DNA from: Cynocephalus volans
Taxonomy: Eukaryota > Chordata > Mammalia > Dermoptera > Cynocephalidae
Length of the DNA stretch: 64,000 bases
Assembly (NCBI RefSeq): GCF_027409185.1
Contig: NC_084470.1
Span: 32,725,001 to 32,789,000 of the forward strand
Direction of reading: 5' to 3'
A model generated the notes under the pieces. That model saw only the letters and a list, made by a program, of their open reading frames with translations. It was not told where the DNA came from and made no database searches. The translations under genes were made by a program, and so were the position numbers. Of the stretch, positions 34,101 through 48,100 are shown piece by piece (positions within the stretch are counted from its first letter, which is position 1; each line of letters opens with the position of its first letter).

Positions 34101-37100
34101 AGTATGTGTGGCATGTCTATAAAATCCAGTGAGAAAAATATGTAAATCCTGAACCATGTCCTTAGTCCAAGGAATTGATCTCAACAGAGATAAAATAGTC
34201 TTTCTAAATAACCAATATTCCTTATGCTTGATATGGAGATATGGTTGTTATGGGTTGAATTGTATTTTCCCAAAACTCGTGTGTTGAAGTACTAATTCCC
34301 AATACATCAGAGTGTAAAATATGGTCATTTCAGATGCAATGAATTAAGTAGAAATCATACTAGAGTACAGTGGGCCCCTAATCCGATATGACCAAAGTCC
34401 TTATAAAAAGGGGAAATTTGAACACAGATTCACATGGGCAGAATGCCATGTAAAGATGAAGGCAGAGATTGGGAATGCCAAATATTACCAGCAAACCATC
34501 AGAAGCTAGAGGAGAAGCATGGACAGATTCTCCTTCACGACCTGCAGGAGGAACCACCCCTGCCAACACCTTGATCTCAGACTTCAAGCCTCCAGAACTG
34601 TGAGACAATAAAATAAAATTTTGTCTGCAGTACTTTGTTACAGCAACCCTAGCAAACTAATGCATGGGGAATGAATATGTAGAAAAATGTTTTGTAAAAG
34701 CTCTTTAAGTATTTGAAGGCAGATACTTATTGAGCTAAGAATCATATGGTTTAAAATTCTGCTAATAATTGGAGAAGTCTGAATTACTACATTGTGTAAC
34801 ATTCAAGTTCTGATCTATGATGGTTTCAATTCACTAATATATAAAGAATCATTTTACTTGGGTCATCATTAGGAATAATTCAGTTCAGCCAACATTTATA
34901 AGTGAGACCCCCTAGGTGCTTAGAACACAGAATTAAATGAAAGGTCTAAGGCTCTGAGACACTTACAGTCTAATGTAGAGAGAGGCTGAGGACAATGCAA
35001 GAACAGACAAAAGACATTTCACCTCCATGTTCACTGATCCTTTTAAAACTTGACAAATAATGTGACATACTCACAAACAGAAGGAACAGCTCCTACAACT
35101 GCATTGCTCTCAGAAGAAGTTGTCTTATAGTAGTTAGAAACTTTATCACTTGGTCTCAGAAGTGTCCGGAGAGTCTTTTCCGAGCTCCCTGGTTCTTTTA
35201 AGACAATATCTTCGGGCTTTATCAGGAGAGTTGGTTCAGATTCCTCAACATTAGCCTCAGTAGGGTTTGCACAATCTGGTTTTCTACCTTTAAGAAAAAA
35301 AGGAAAGGGAAAAAAGTACAGAAAGACTGTACTACTGGGTGCTTGTTGCTCTGCAACAAGATGAGTTCTCCCATTTAGCCTCTTCCTGCTAGTGGAAACT
35401 GAGCTGGCTCAACCCTCCGTCGCTAATGCCAACACCCCACTGCGGAATAGAAAGCTCAGGCCAATGTCATATACCAGGAAATCCAAGCATGTCCTAAATT
35501 TCCTTTTGCCACTTTATTCTGGAATAAAGCTTCCAAAAACTGAGAGACCAAATGTAAACGTTATTTTATTTCACCTCTTTTTAATTAGAGCTTATCTTCA
35601 TACATAATTTGGACTACAGAGTTGTTCCTAGAACTACGCCCTAGAGAGAGATAGGAGAGGATATATTTGGAGTTGAAGATTCCACACATACTTGATTTCG
35701 GGGGCGGGGAATATGTATTGCAACATCCAGAGAGGTGGTGAGAACTCACTGTGAGCTCAGAAACTGATTACATAACTAACCGCCTACAAATCAGAGTATA
35801 AAAGAAAACCCTGAGGCAGAGCTGAAATTGTAAGACTGTCTTCTGCAGATTTGCTTTGCTGAGTCAATTCTGAAATTTAGGACTAAATTCTGAGACATCT
35901 TTCTCAAAGAACTAGGTACTCCACAGACACCACTAGAGGGCACTGTGGTGTATCAATCTTCTAAAAGTTCTGCAGAAGGGCCAGAAGGCAAGTGATGTGC
36001 CAGAAGGGTGGTGACTGTGGAAACCCAAGAAGACTTACCTCGCCTCCCCACTCAGCTCCTACCAATCTTGCCACGAAAGCATTCAGATCCGGAGTTCTAG
36101 ATCCTCTAATCCCACCTACCCTCCCACCCCAATAAAAAGCAGAAGTCTGGACAAAGTTTGAAAAACAATTCCTTAGAAAACTCAAAGCCACTGTCATAGA
36201 GTACTTACTCTTTTTTTCAAAAGTCAACAGTCTGATAGAATTTGACATTTAAAAGATTCCTGGCAAAACATTCCCTGGCCCCCTCTGGACCTACTGGCCA
36301 CTAAATGGCAGTTTCTGCCTTAAAATCTTAGAAGATAAATAAAAGTCCTCAAGGAATCCTTTGAAAATGGCTGATGAAGTCAGGATTCATAAAACAGAAT
36401 CGATTTGAACTATCTGGTGAAAAGAGGCAAGCTTCTGCTTTTCCCCACTACTTTATGAGTTGTGCCAAAAAGGAAAAAATTTTGTCACCCTCTTCTTTAT
36501 TTCTGAGAGGGATGGGTTAGAGTTGTTTTTTACAAAAAGCTTCATTAGGCAGGGAAGATTCTGCTGCTTTCCTAGCGGACCAAATAGAATGGCTGTCCCA
36601 GACACATGGGTAAGGGCTCACATCACCGGTAAAGACCAAAATTTGGTTTCGGCCTTACAGAAAGGCATGACTCAGGAATAAAAGCGAAAACAGTAGTAGC
36701 TTCACTTTTTAGAGGAGAGACGTTCCAAGCCGAAACAAAAATGTAAATAACCTTTTTATAAAGTTAATTCTTTCTAATAATCAAGATACAAAATTTAAAG
36801 CAAATGAGGTCTCATTACATACCAACTAAATTACAAGAAAGTTTGAAATAACAGTTAACGGTAGCAAAAGAAGTAAAACCTTCTCACAGCCTTGGCTGAC
36901 AAAATTGCAAATTGGTACAATCATTTAGAAAAGTAAAATGAAAATATAGAGAAAGAGTTACTTCTGGGACAATAATAACATTCATAAGAAGTGAGATGTA
37001 ATTAGAAACAAAGCTTTCTGAGAGATGGTAATCATCATAGCATCACCCATAATATCACTTTTAAAATATTCGTAAACAACCTAAATTTCAAAGAGTGAAG

Positions 37101-39140
37101 AAACGGTTTAGTAAATCATAATACACCAACAGGGAGTAACTGAAAATGGAGTTCACAGAAACCATAAAAGTATCTCTTCATTCCATGGAAATTTGAAAGC
37201 TAATTTTTTTTTTTTTTTAAAGATGACCAGTAAGGAGATCCCAACAGTTATCTTGGTGCTATTAGCACCACACTCTCCCAAGTGAGCCACGGGCCAGCCC
37301 GTGAAAGCAAATTTTAAAAAGCCAACGAAAATGGTATTTTGGGGGCTGGTCAGCTAGCTTGGCTGGTTAGAGCACAGCCTTGTAACTCTGAGGTCAAAGG
37401 TTCAGCTCCCAGTACCAGCTAGACTCCAAAACAAAAAAAAAGAAAAAGAAAAAATGGTATATTCACTGTTATTTCTTATTTCAGATATGTTTAAAATATA
37501 TACACACACATATGTGTATATGTATATCTGTTATAGTTAATGATACAAGAAGATAATATGTAAACATGAAAATATTTGAATCAATAGTAAAGATTATGGT
37601 ATTTTCCATTTTGTGCAAAATTTTAAAAATCAAACTTTCTCATGTCAGATTCTGTTTTTACTATTCACTTTTCCTGAGGGAAGGGAGCTAATTACTCAAA
37701 GAATGGTTTTCAAATGGCTTCCTGAGGAACTGTCTTTCATATTTTAAGCTTCTGTGTAAATTTTTCTGCCTTTAATTTTTTTTAATGAATAACACCTGGT
37801 TTTAAACTCAAAAGAACCCCCCCTCAAAAAAAAATAGATTAAAAAGCGAGTCTCATTGTCACCCTATTCTTCAGCCACCCAATTCCCTCTGCCTGGAAAT
37901 AATAAGTTATTGGATTCCTTCCTATCCTTCCATGGATAATCTATACATAAACAAGCAAGTAAATAAATATTCATATACATGTATTTTTTTTATTTTTATA
38001 TAATATTAAAGTTGACAAGAGTTGAGCTCCTAGAAAAATGAAAACATAAAAGTCCAATTAAGAATTCAGCAAACCTTCAAAAATTAATTACCTTTAATAA
38101 TGACCCTCTCTTCATACTCTTTAAGAAGCATTTTGTCTTTCCAGTTAAGAAAATTTGCAAATTCTAGGTAGTTAATGAGGCCATCATTATCCACATCACA
38201 GTAGTCAAATAGCTGGTCCAGGAGCTTCTTATCTAAATTCAAGTTGGCCTGGTCACAAGCTTCCTGCAGCTCAGCTTTATCTATCACCCCATCTCCCTTC
38301 TGTTAGATATGAAGCAAAAAAATATGAAATGAGCATTATCTTCAAGAGCAGAGTAGCCAACATCTGTTATTTACTTGAAGAAAAAGGAAATAGCTCTATC
38401 ACATAAATTCAAAAAATTTGTCTCAATTTTCACATAAGAGGAGTCAAGTATTAAGTGACACTGACATTGACTCTCATTGTGTCAACCTAATACGCATACA
38501 TGGTAATTTCAAACCCTGGTTGGCACAAGGTGTGGCTCAGAAGCTTTGGTCACTCTATTTTAATCATTTTCTTTAAATTTGCTGTTTACACTGCGGTAGA
38601 GCAGGTATAACCATGATATGCACTTGACATTTCAATTGACCAGTGTTGCGTTTTTAACACCTTCTGTGTTTCAACTGGGCAGTAAGTGGTCCTTCATATC
38701 ACTGCCTTTTAATGAGAAGAAACTGGGCAGGTTGTTGCAGGCCAAGTTCAGAGAGGCAGATTGAAAGACAGTTGCCTGGTTTTGATAACACTCCTATGGG
38801 CAGGATGGGCATGCTACCAATCTGGTGATCAGCCCCATTGTAACAGTTAGCACTAAGATTTACCCTGATGGGGCCGGAGGGGGAAAGTCTCACCTTCCTT
38901 CAGGCAACAGTTAAAGACAGAAATACCAACACTGGAAGTGAAGGGAGGGAAACTTATGAGGGCTGTAAACAGAAACTTTGGTTGATTCACATGGGAAATG
39001 AGGAGGCAGAGCATGTACTGATTGTTAAGGAAGGATGGCAATAGCTGGGGCATCTTATCACTCAGTCCTTCCTGTAGTCTATCAAGCCGACCTTAAATCC
39101 ATTCAGAGATGATGGTAAAAATCTGAGGCTGTTTTTCTTT

Positions 39141-39171
<31 letters not shown>

Positions 39172-42100
39172 GCAGTGGAACTTGGCTGCTATGAGGGAGC
39201 TTTGGCCCCCCTCACAGAAATTTCCCTGACAGGGAAAAACTCACAAGAGAAGCCATAAATGATTAAGTAGTATTCAGGCTATTACTGCCCAGGATTGAAG
39301 TTACAATGCTGATAAAGGTGATCCCCTGGAGAAATTGGCCCAATGAATTCTAGATAAATTCTTTCTTAAAATTTATTTTACTAGTACATATTTGTAGGGT
39401 ACAGCGTATTGTTTCAACACATGCATATATTGCACAATGATCCACTTAGGATAGATAACATAGAATTCTAGATAAATTCTTGCAGTCACACCCAAAGCCC
39501 TGGAAAACTTCCCTAAACCTTATTTTAAAACAGAATGAGAACTTAAACTATATTATCTTGACAACGGAGATGTGAATGCCCTGGGTTAAGGTAGACTTCT
39601 TTATAAAATTCTCTGTTGCAGGCCCAAGTTGACCAAAAACGTGAACCCCACTTCCCTAGCTGAAAAGCAATGTGGGGTGTGGCTGTTGAATCAATAGGTC
39701 CTCAAAACTGAAATAGATACTGTGAATAATGATGATTTTGCTGCCTAATATAGGGCTTTGTGTGGACAGAAAACATTGGTGGTCTGTTTCATTAAGCTGC
39801 AAGCTACCACCATACCACTCAAAACTCAAAGGAAATGTTTCTTACTTTCTGGAAGAGCCTCTCTCTCCCTCTACATCCTTGATTCCTCCCTGCCCCGTAC
39901 TCCGACCTCAACTGCTTTAAGGAGGAAGATGATTATGAGTGGGATCAAGGTCTCCCTGTTCCCAAGGGGGACCAAAGGCCACATGCATCTGTCTAAGTAT
40001 GCTGTGGAACTGCAGGGGGGTGGGGACTCAAATTTTTATGGCTTTGGATACAGTGCCAAAGTCACCATCATAATCAGTCCTGCAGGAGGAAAAGGGGGGA
40101 TGTCTGGATTCAGCTAGTGGGGTTTGGGCAGGGTTTGCAGGGAAGAACAAAAGCTCTTATTGCCGTATCTTCCACGGCTGAATGTGTAATTGATTTTGAT
40201 GCTTTCCATGGCTGTACTGTTGAATACTCATAAGTGCCAGAAGGGATTATCCTGATTAAGAGGAGCCATATGTAGAGAATTGCTAGTTCCTTTGGGGCCC
40301 CACAAAGCCCTAATGACCCCTCCTAGCTGCAAGTCTCTTTGACTGGCGATTTTGCCAGAGTGTCTGGAAAAGAGAGGCAATCTCCACTTCGAGGTGCAGC
40401 TTGAGGTTTAGGACTCACTGCCTCCCTAACACGGTTACCAGGTAGACACCTTTTGAAAAGCAGCTCGTAGCTTGTTGCTGAGCTCTTGTTGAAAGTGGAC
40501 ACTTAGCCCATGGAGGCCTTGCGACTCCCCAGCCTGATAATCATTTTAAGGTGGGCCAACTTGTACTCAATGACTCACAAGATGGGAAGGACCCAACAAG
40601 CCTCATTTGTCAAGAGGAAATGATATATTTGAGAATGCAGTCAGCCTGACCCCAGTAACATTTCAGCTTTACATCAAAATGGGTAGCAATACGTCAGGGA
40701 AAAATTCTACTCACAACTCTGCCACATAGAGCAAAGCCACTGGCTCAAGTGGACCCTCAAATCACAGAGGCTCTGATAAATGCCTGGGCCCGGTTCGCTG
40801 ATTATTTGGCTAAGCTGAAACCTGGTGGTCTTCCCTGGGATATTGTGGCTTTCAAATTCAATGCAAGATATGAAGAAACAAAAATAGATGTAGTCACTTT
40901 CTCAGTGACGAGAAGTAAAGGCCATTCTTATGGCTCTGGACAAGACTCCCCTTGATAAACTCCCCTGTTATATTTTTACTAAGTGTTGAGCTGCTGCCAA
41001 TGGCCTACCTGTTTGGTTTGCCACTTGGAAAACTACAGATTAGTGGATTAAAGATACCCATTTTTAGGTTTGCAAACTGGAAACAAATCGTGGCTGCTGA
41101 TTGAGTCACCTGGGTAATTAATGTAGCTCTCCACAATAAGGGTCTATTCTCTGATGGGAGTTATTGGAATCAAGCCACTAATCAAACCTGAACCATTCAG
41201 ATTGCTGCCACTGCCACTAGACATGGCAACACACCCACCATTATACACAGGGCACAAAGTAAAGGACTCTGTTTCTAATGCAGAGGCTACCACTGCATGC
41301 CAAACTTGTGACTCCTGCCAAAAGCTGGTCCATCTGCCTCATGATGAGGGAGGACACACCACACACAGGGATTGTCCCATGCTTCTGGTAGACTGACTAC
41401 ACTGAAGCTTTGACCCTCCCTCAAAGATACTGGTGGTGCCTCACCAATCTGACACTTTTTCAAGTTATGGAATTGATATTCCAGTCTAATTAGCTGGCTC
41501 CAATCACAACAGTATGGCCCATGAAATTAATCTGAGTCATGTGTTTTGCTTTCTGGACCATTTTCAGTCTGACTCCTTAAGTGAGCACAGATTACTGAGT
41601 TCAACACATGCTTAATTAGACAATTAAAAGAAAAAAATCATCAGCTAACCTGCATTTCCAAGAACATCCCTCATAACAGTCAACATACTCTATGACAGCT
41701 AAGATCCAAAATACCTGGCTGCAACTCCGAGTTTATCACAGCACTTGGCCCTCACTCCACTACTAAATGTTTACCAACTGGTGTGTGATGGAAGGAAGCC
41801 CCGATTTGTAGCAGTTGTTACTTTCCATGTTACTTTCTCATCATGGTCAATTTCTAGCTATCATTATGATGTCAACCGGTCTGTGAGCTACCTGAAAAGT
41901 TAACAGCATGCTCTCTCAAGCCACCTCTAGCATACCACTGCTACTCTAATTAATGGTTAACTCCTCCTCTAGATTTTAAGTTCCTTAAGTGGAAGGTCTA
42001 CACATTATCTTAAATAATGCTTGATATATTATGAGTTTTCAATAAATAATACAATTAATTTTATAAGCCAAGAAGATTCATTTAGGAAACCATAGGTTAT

Positions 42101-45100
42101 TTACTCTGTTTTATTTATTTATTTTTTATTAAGTTAAATCTGGGCATCCAACAATATAAGATTCAAGTAATCAAAAATTATCCTACAGCTCTACTAGACC
42201 CACATTTTATTACCTTCTCGGAAAAAAGCTCCTTAAGGACACTGAACACTACATTGTGCATATTAAAAGTTAACTATTTAAGAGGTATATCAGCATTAAA
42301 TAATTCTCAATAATTTCCTCCCTACTTAATCGAATTTTATCATAAGGAGTGTGCCTGGTGGTTTACCCAGATAATCAACAGCTATTAATATGATCATCTT
42401 TCATATAATTACATTTAAAATAAAAAATTTTAAAAAACAAAGCACTCTGTATTGTGGTATGTTCTCTTATTCACATCACTACTATGTAAATTTCCCCCGA
42501 TTTCATCTTTGCTTGATACCTAGATTTGAGTAAAGTTTTAAATGTGCTTATTTTAGCTTTCATATTTTAATTCTGAAGAATCGTTTTGAAATTGTAATAA
42601 CAAGTGGTCTCTGTTAAAAGACAGTCAAATGTTTACCTTTTCTTTAAATACAGTTTGTGAGAAATGTAGCTGAATACTGGTTTATAGGTATTTGAAAATA
42701 TTGGTTTGTAGGTATTGTACTAATTATGTAGGACCCTTACATAATTAGTACAAATTTAAACAAGATATTTAACCAACTTTTCATTCACTAGTGCACAGGT
42801 ATGCAGGCCTCTAATTAAAAAAAAATAAAGTGACTGGGCTTACTATGAATTAACTGAAGAGTGATCAAGATTTCTTTTAAGTTTTTTTTAAATAAAAAAA
42901 AAAGGGAACTGTAACTTTTCCAAAACTGTACTCAACATTGAAAGAGAGATAAGAATATTCCTCCTTTCTGCAATGCTCAGAGTCCTAGGCAGGAGCTGAG
43001 GGCAGCCATCCCTTCTGCCAGTAATGGCAAGAGAGCAATGCCCAAAGTCCTAGGCAGGAGATGAGGGCAGCACCCTTCACTGGAAGGAGGCAAGAGAGCA
43101 TGCCAAACATACCATTTTCACACAAGTGGCCCAGCACAGTCACTGCCACAGCCATGGCTGCCACAATAGAGGCTCCCCCTCACAGCAGTAGCCACAGCCA
43201 CTGTGCAGGAAGCCCACCAGATACTGGACTTCACTGACACAAGGATGGTCACCAGTAGAGACTGGAAAAAGAAGAGGACATCTTTCTCCTCAAAGCCCAC
43301 TCCAGAGTGGTAGAAGAAGCAACTGCTCTACCAGATGACCAGACATCAACATAGAGATACAAGAAATACTAAAATCCAAGAAAATATGACACCACCAAAA
43401 GAATACAGTAATTCTCAAACACCAGACCCTATAGAGCAGGAAACCCTTAAAAGGACTGAAAAGGAATTCCAAGCAACAATTATAAGGAAACTCACTGAGA
43501 TATGAGAAGACAGATAACATAATGAAACAAGCAAAAAAATCCAGGATATGAAGGAGGAAATCTAAAAACAGATTAATACCTTAAAAAAGAATGGTAGCAG
43601 AACTCATGGAACTGAAAGCTTCCACTCAACAAAATAAAAAACACAACTGAGAGCTTAAGCAGCAGGCTAGAAGAGCAGAAGAAAGAATTTCTTATCTTGA
43701 AGATACTCTTTTTGAAGAAACCCAGCCAGACAAAAAAAGGAAAAAAGAACTTTATTTATTTATTTTTTTAACCGGTAAGGGGATCGCAACCAGTGAGCGC
43801 ACTGGCCATCCCTATATAGGATCCGAACCGGCGGCCTCGGCACTACCAGTGCCACACTCTCCCGAGTGAGCCATGGGGCCAGCCCAAAAAAGAATTTTAA
43901 AAAATGAAGAAAATGTAAGAGAGCTAGCAGACAACCTTAAGTGTACAAACATTTGAATCATGGGTATTTTAGAAGGGAAGGAGAAAGGAAAAGGCATGGA
44001 AAATCTATTCAACAAAATAATAATGGAAAACTTCCCAGGCATAGGGAGAGACACAAACCTTCAGATCCAGGAAGCTCAAAGATCCCCAATCAGATTCAAC
44101 CAAAAAAGATCCTCTCCAAGACACATTATAGTCAAATTGGCAAAGCTCGAAAACAAAGAGAGAATCTTAAAAGAATCAAGAGAAAAGTGTCAAGTCACCA
44201 ATAAGGGAGCTCCTATCAGTCTAACAGCAGACTTCTCAACAGAAACTCTGCAGGCCAGAAGAAAATTGGATGATATATTCAAAATACTAAAAGAAACAAA
44301 CTGCCAGCCAGGAATACTATACCCAGCAAGGCTATCCTTCAGAAATGAAGGAAAAATATTGTATTTTCCAGACAAACAAAAACTGTGGGAGTTCACCACT
44401 GCATGACCAGCCCTACAAGAAATCTTCAAGGAAGTCCTGCATCTGGAATCGTAAAAATGATAATCATTACCACTAATACATAAGAAAGAACAAAAGCCAC
44501 TGGTAGAACAAAAATGCAAATGAGCAAGACAAAGAAACTACATCTTACTACTATAAATAACTATAATGACAATATAACAATTCCCCTTCTTTATTTCTGA
44601 TTTTGATAATTTCGGTCTTCTCTCTTTTTCTTGGTCCATCTAGATAAAGGTTTGCAAATTTGTTGATCTCTTTAAAGAATCAACTTTTGGTTTTGTATTT
44701 AATTCCCTATTTCATATATTTCTGTTGTAATCTTTGTTATTTCCTACTTATATTTGCTTTTGGTTTAGTGTGCTCTTCTTTTTCTATTTTCTTAAGGTAG
44801 ACGTTTACATTACTGATTTGAGATTTTTGTTATTTCTAATACAGGTGTTTATAAGTATAAATTTTCCTCTAGGCACTGCATGAGCCCTGCATCCTAAAAT
44901 TTTGATATGTTGCACTTTGATTTTTATCTCAAAGTACTCTCTATTTCCCTGTGATTTTTCTTTTTACCCATTTTTTATATTGGAGAGTGTCATTAATTTC
45001 CACACATTTGTGAATTTTCTAAATTTTCTTCTGTTATTATGGTCAGAGAATATACTTTTGATTATTTTCTATGATCTAAGTCTTTTTAAATGTATTAAGA

Positions 45101-48100
45101 CTTGTTTTGTGGCCAAAAATAAAATAAAATAATTTTTTTTAAAAAAGAATGTTTCTGTTTTCCTTTTGAAGTAAATTAAAATTATTCTGCTTTTTTTCCT
45201 CTCCTATCAAGATTGCAATACACTGCATCACCTCGGGTTTATTTGTTACCTTATATTTGTTCATATTAGATTCATTCTAAAATGTTTTTGGGACTTTCCA
45301 GAAAAATAGGTACAATTAGGGCAAAAACAAGTGAGAAAATCAGGGCAAAGAGAAAATGAGGAGAAAAAAAATAAGATAAGATAAAACCTGAAATAAAAAA
45401 TCACATGAAATATATGCTATGAAATGATGTTCACAAACTAGATGTGTTTTGTTGAATTGGCTCTGAGCTTTCTGGCAGCCAATGCAAAAAGTTATGCACA
45501 ATCAATACAAAACTCATGCTATCCATGAGATATAAACAAATCAGATACTTAAATGAAGGAGTTATTTCCCTCAGTAAGACAGGGTTTCTTGTAACATATG
45601 CCACGTTTCAAGAGCAGTTTTTTATAGTGCTCCTTAATGTAAGCTAAAAGCAGTGCAGCTTGCTAAAAGCAATTCTGTGATGGCCCAAAATGATGTGATG
45701 TAATTATGTAGCCCTAGATTTGTCTGGCTTTATCAAAGGCTAAAATTTAGAGTAGCTTGAAACTCTCAAAACTGAAACCACACACTGCTCCCTGGGGGAA
45801 AGACATTCTAAGCTTGACGTGGACATGGATGTAGCTTGAAGGTACTGTGTGTACATATTCAGACTTAGGTATAGATTGTTGAGTCTTCCCCAGGGATCCA
45901 TAGTGCTGCCCCCTCTCCCTTGTGCCCATCACACTGGAGTTTAATAATTCACAATAGTGGCTGTGAAACTTGAATGTGCATCAGAATCATCTGGAGTGCT
46001 TGTTGAAGTTGTGGAGCTCCATCTCAGAGTTCCTAATTCAGTAGACCTGCAGTCGGCCTTAGAATGTGCATTTCTGACAAGTTCCCAAGTAAGGCTGATG
46101 GTGGTAGGGGAGCCACACTTTGACAATCACTAATCTACACCAAGTGTCAGTAAACTTCTCACTAAGAGCCAAATAGTAAATATTTTAGGTTTTGCAGGCC
46201 ATACTGTCTCTGTTGCTACTACTCAACTCCGCATTTGTAGTGCAAAAACAGCCACAGCCAATACTTAAAACAACACAGGCACAGTTGTTTTCAAGTTAAA
46301 CTTTACTTACGCAAACAAGTGTTAGGCTGTATTTGGCCTACAGGCCATAGTTTGCTAATTCCTGATATAAACCAACCTGCTGGGATCTGTATGTCCAAGC
46401 ATATACCAAAAAGCTTTGCCCTACTACCAACCTTGTCATAATGCCTGAAGGCTGCCAGCAAAGTGTCAAAGTTTTGGTAATTAACTTTCTTCAAGTGATG
46501 TCGAACTGCTGCAATCAGGGCTCGCTGTCTATCCTTGCCTCGAAGGTATTCACCTGGAAGTCTGTTATGGATAAGATCACCAACTCCTATTGAAAAGGGA
46601 AAAAAGTCTTTTATATGAATTTATAGTCTGTCAATATTATTTTCACCTTAACAAAAAGAGAGAGAGAAATAGCAATCTCTGTGAATAAAATAAAAACCTC
46701 ACTATCATACAGCACGTTAGAAAATCCTTGTGTATAAAAAAGTACATAAAATAACTGATAAAAATTAATATTTGTTTTATGTCGTTTCTCTGCTCAAGAA
46801 AAAAAAATTTTTTTTAATAAATTTTATGGAGGCATCATCAGCCCCACTCAGTTGGCAAGCCCTTTCCTAAGACAGTGAAGTCCTTACTCGACTACCTTTT
46901 GAGAGACGTATGTTGAGGATCTGAAACGCTGAGGATCTGAAACTGGATGGGGGCCACTCAGTGTGGCTCCAAATTCACTAAACGTCTGGGAGCCCTTGTA
47001 AAATTAGACTCTAATTCCCTACTCCCCCCTAATATGAGTTTCCCGTTGACCTTTAGTATATCAAGTTCCCATTCCTCAGCCCTGCTTCCCCCTATACCAC
47101 CACTGGCACTAGAGTCCTGCCCCATCCACAGCTCCATTAGCTAAGACCCCTGACCCAAACCCTCAACTAGAGTTGACCATGCTGCTTCAGATGTGGTGGC
47201 TTGGTGGATGTCACCAGAGGAGACCTTCTGCTTCTGTTCATTTTCTCCTGGCCTACACCCTGCCGCCTTCCTGCCAGAACTCTCAGCTTTCTTGGAGCAA
47301 GGTCATGCTGCAATTGGCTGTGATACTCAGGATGGATTAATTTAAATTGCAACACTGGTAGCAGCTCAAGGCAACTAATATTTATCCCTACTCTGTGTAA
47401 GGCCTAATCAAGGGTACGCTCTGTCAACGGTCTGTTTTAATCAGTACTCACAGGACCTGTAAGTTGCTTATTTCTTATAAAATCAGGAGCTAATCAGGCA
47501 CATGCTGATAAAAGTATTGTTTCAAAGGATAGATCCTGAGTATGGGTGAGAAGCCCACAAGTAATGCTGGTTCCAGGGACAGGGCAAGTGCCTCGGACCA
47601 AGGCTGTCTGAAATGGGGTCAGCTACCATCAGACCATCCTACAGTGGGAAGACACAAGAGAGGCTCTGGAAGTGAAACTCAAGACTGCTAAAGATAATTT
47701 TTTTTTTTTTTTTTAAAGACCAGTAAGGGGCTCTTAACCCTTGACTTGGTGTTGTCAGCACCACCAAGTGAGCAATGGGCTGGCCCTGCTAGGGATAATT
47801 TTTACAAATAAGCATGGCCTCTTTTCATCCTCCACACCTCTTCCTCAGATATAAACCCTTTGGGAGGCTATTTGTGTAATAAAGGTCTTCTTCTATGAGG
47901 TGGCTCTTGGTTGAGTATTTTTTTATTTTCAGAGGCCTTCCTTCTTCATTAACATCCAAAGATCATCACTTGAATGGTTGTTTTTCAACTCTATGATTTT
48001 CCCACCACTACCCCACCAGGTTTAACTGGCTGGTGGGTGAGACCTATGCTGATACTTTCTTCTGGCTTGGCTCTGAAAGAATACTTATGAAGCTGGTGTC

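Larger units (their letters stand above)
42950..44583 (+). mobile_element. L1 5' half (5'UTR monomers and ORF1)
   Basis: 42971-43100 holds two 65-bp 5'UTR monomers; 43098-43386 is the rest of the 5'UTR. ORF1 starts at the ATG at 43387 ([20 protein letters not shown]). It continues through [20 protein letters not shown] and the conserved C-terminal domain ([49 protein letters not shown]) to a stop near 44453. There are stops and frame changes, and a SINE insertion at 43755-43885. ORF2 does not follow: the sequence switches to another L1 in the opposite orientation at about 44584. Confidence 0.85.
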
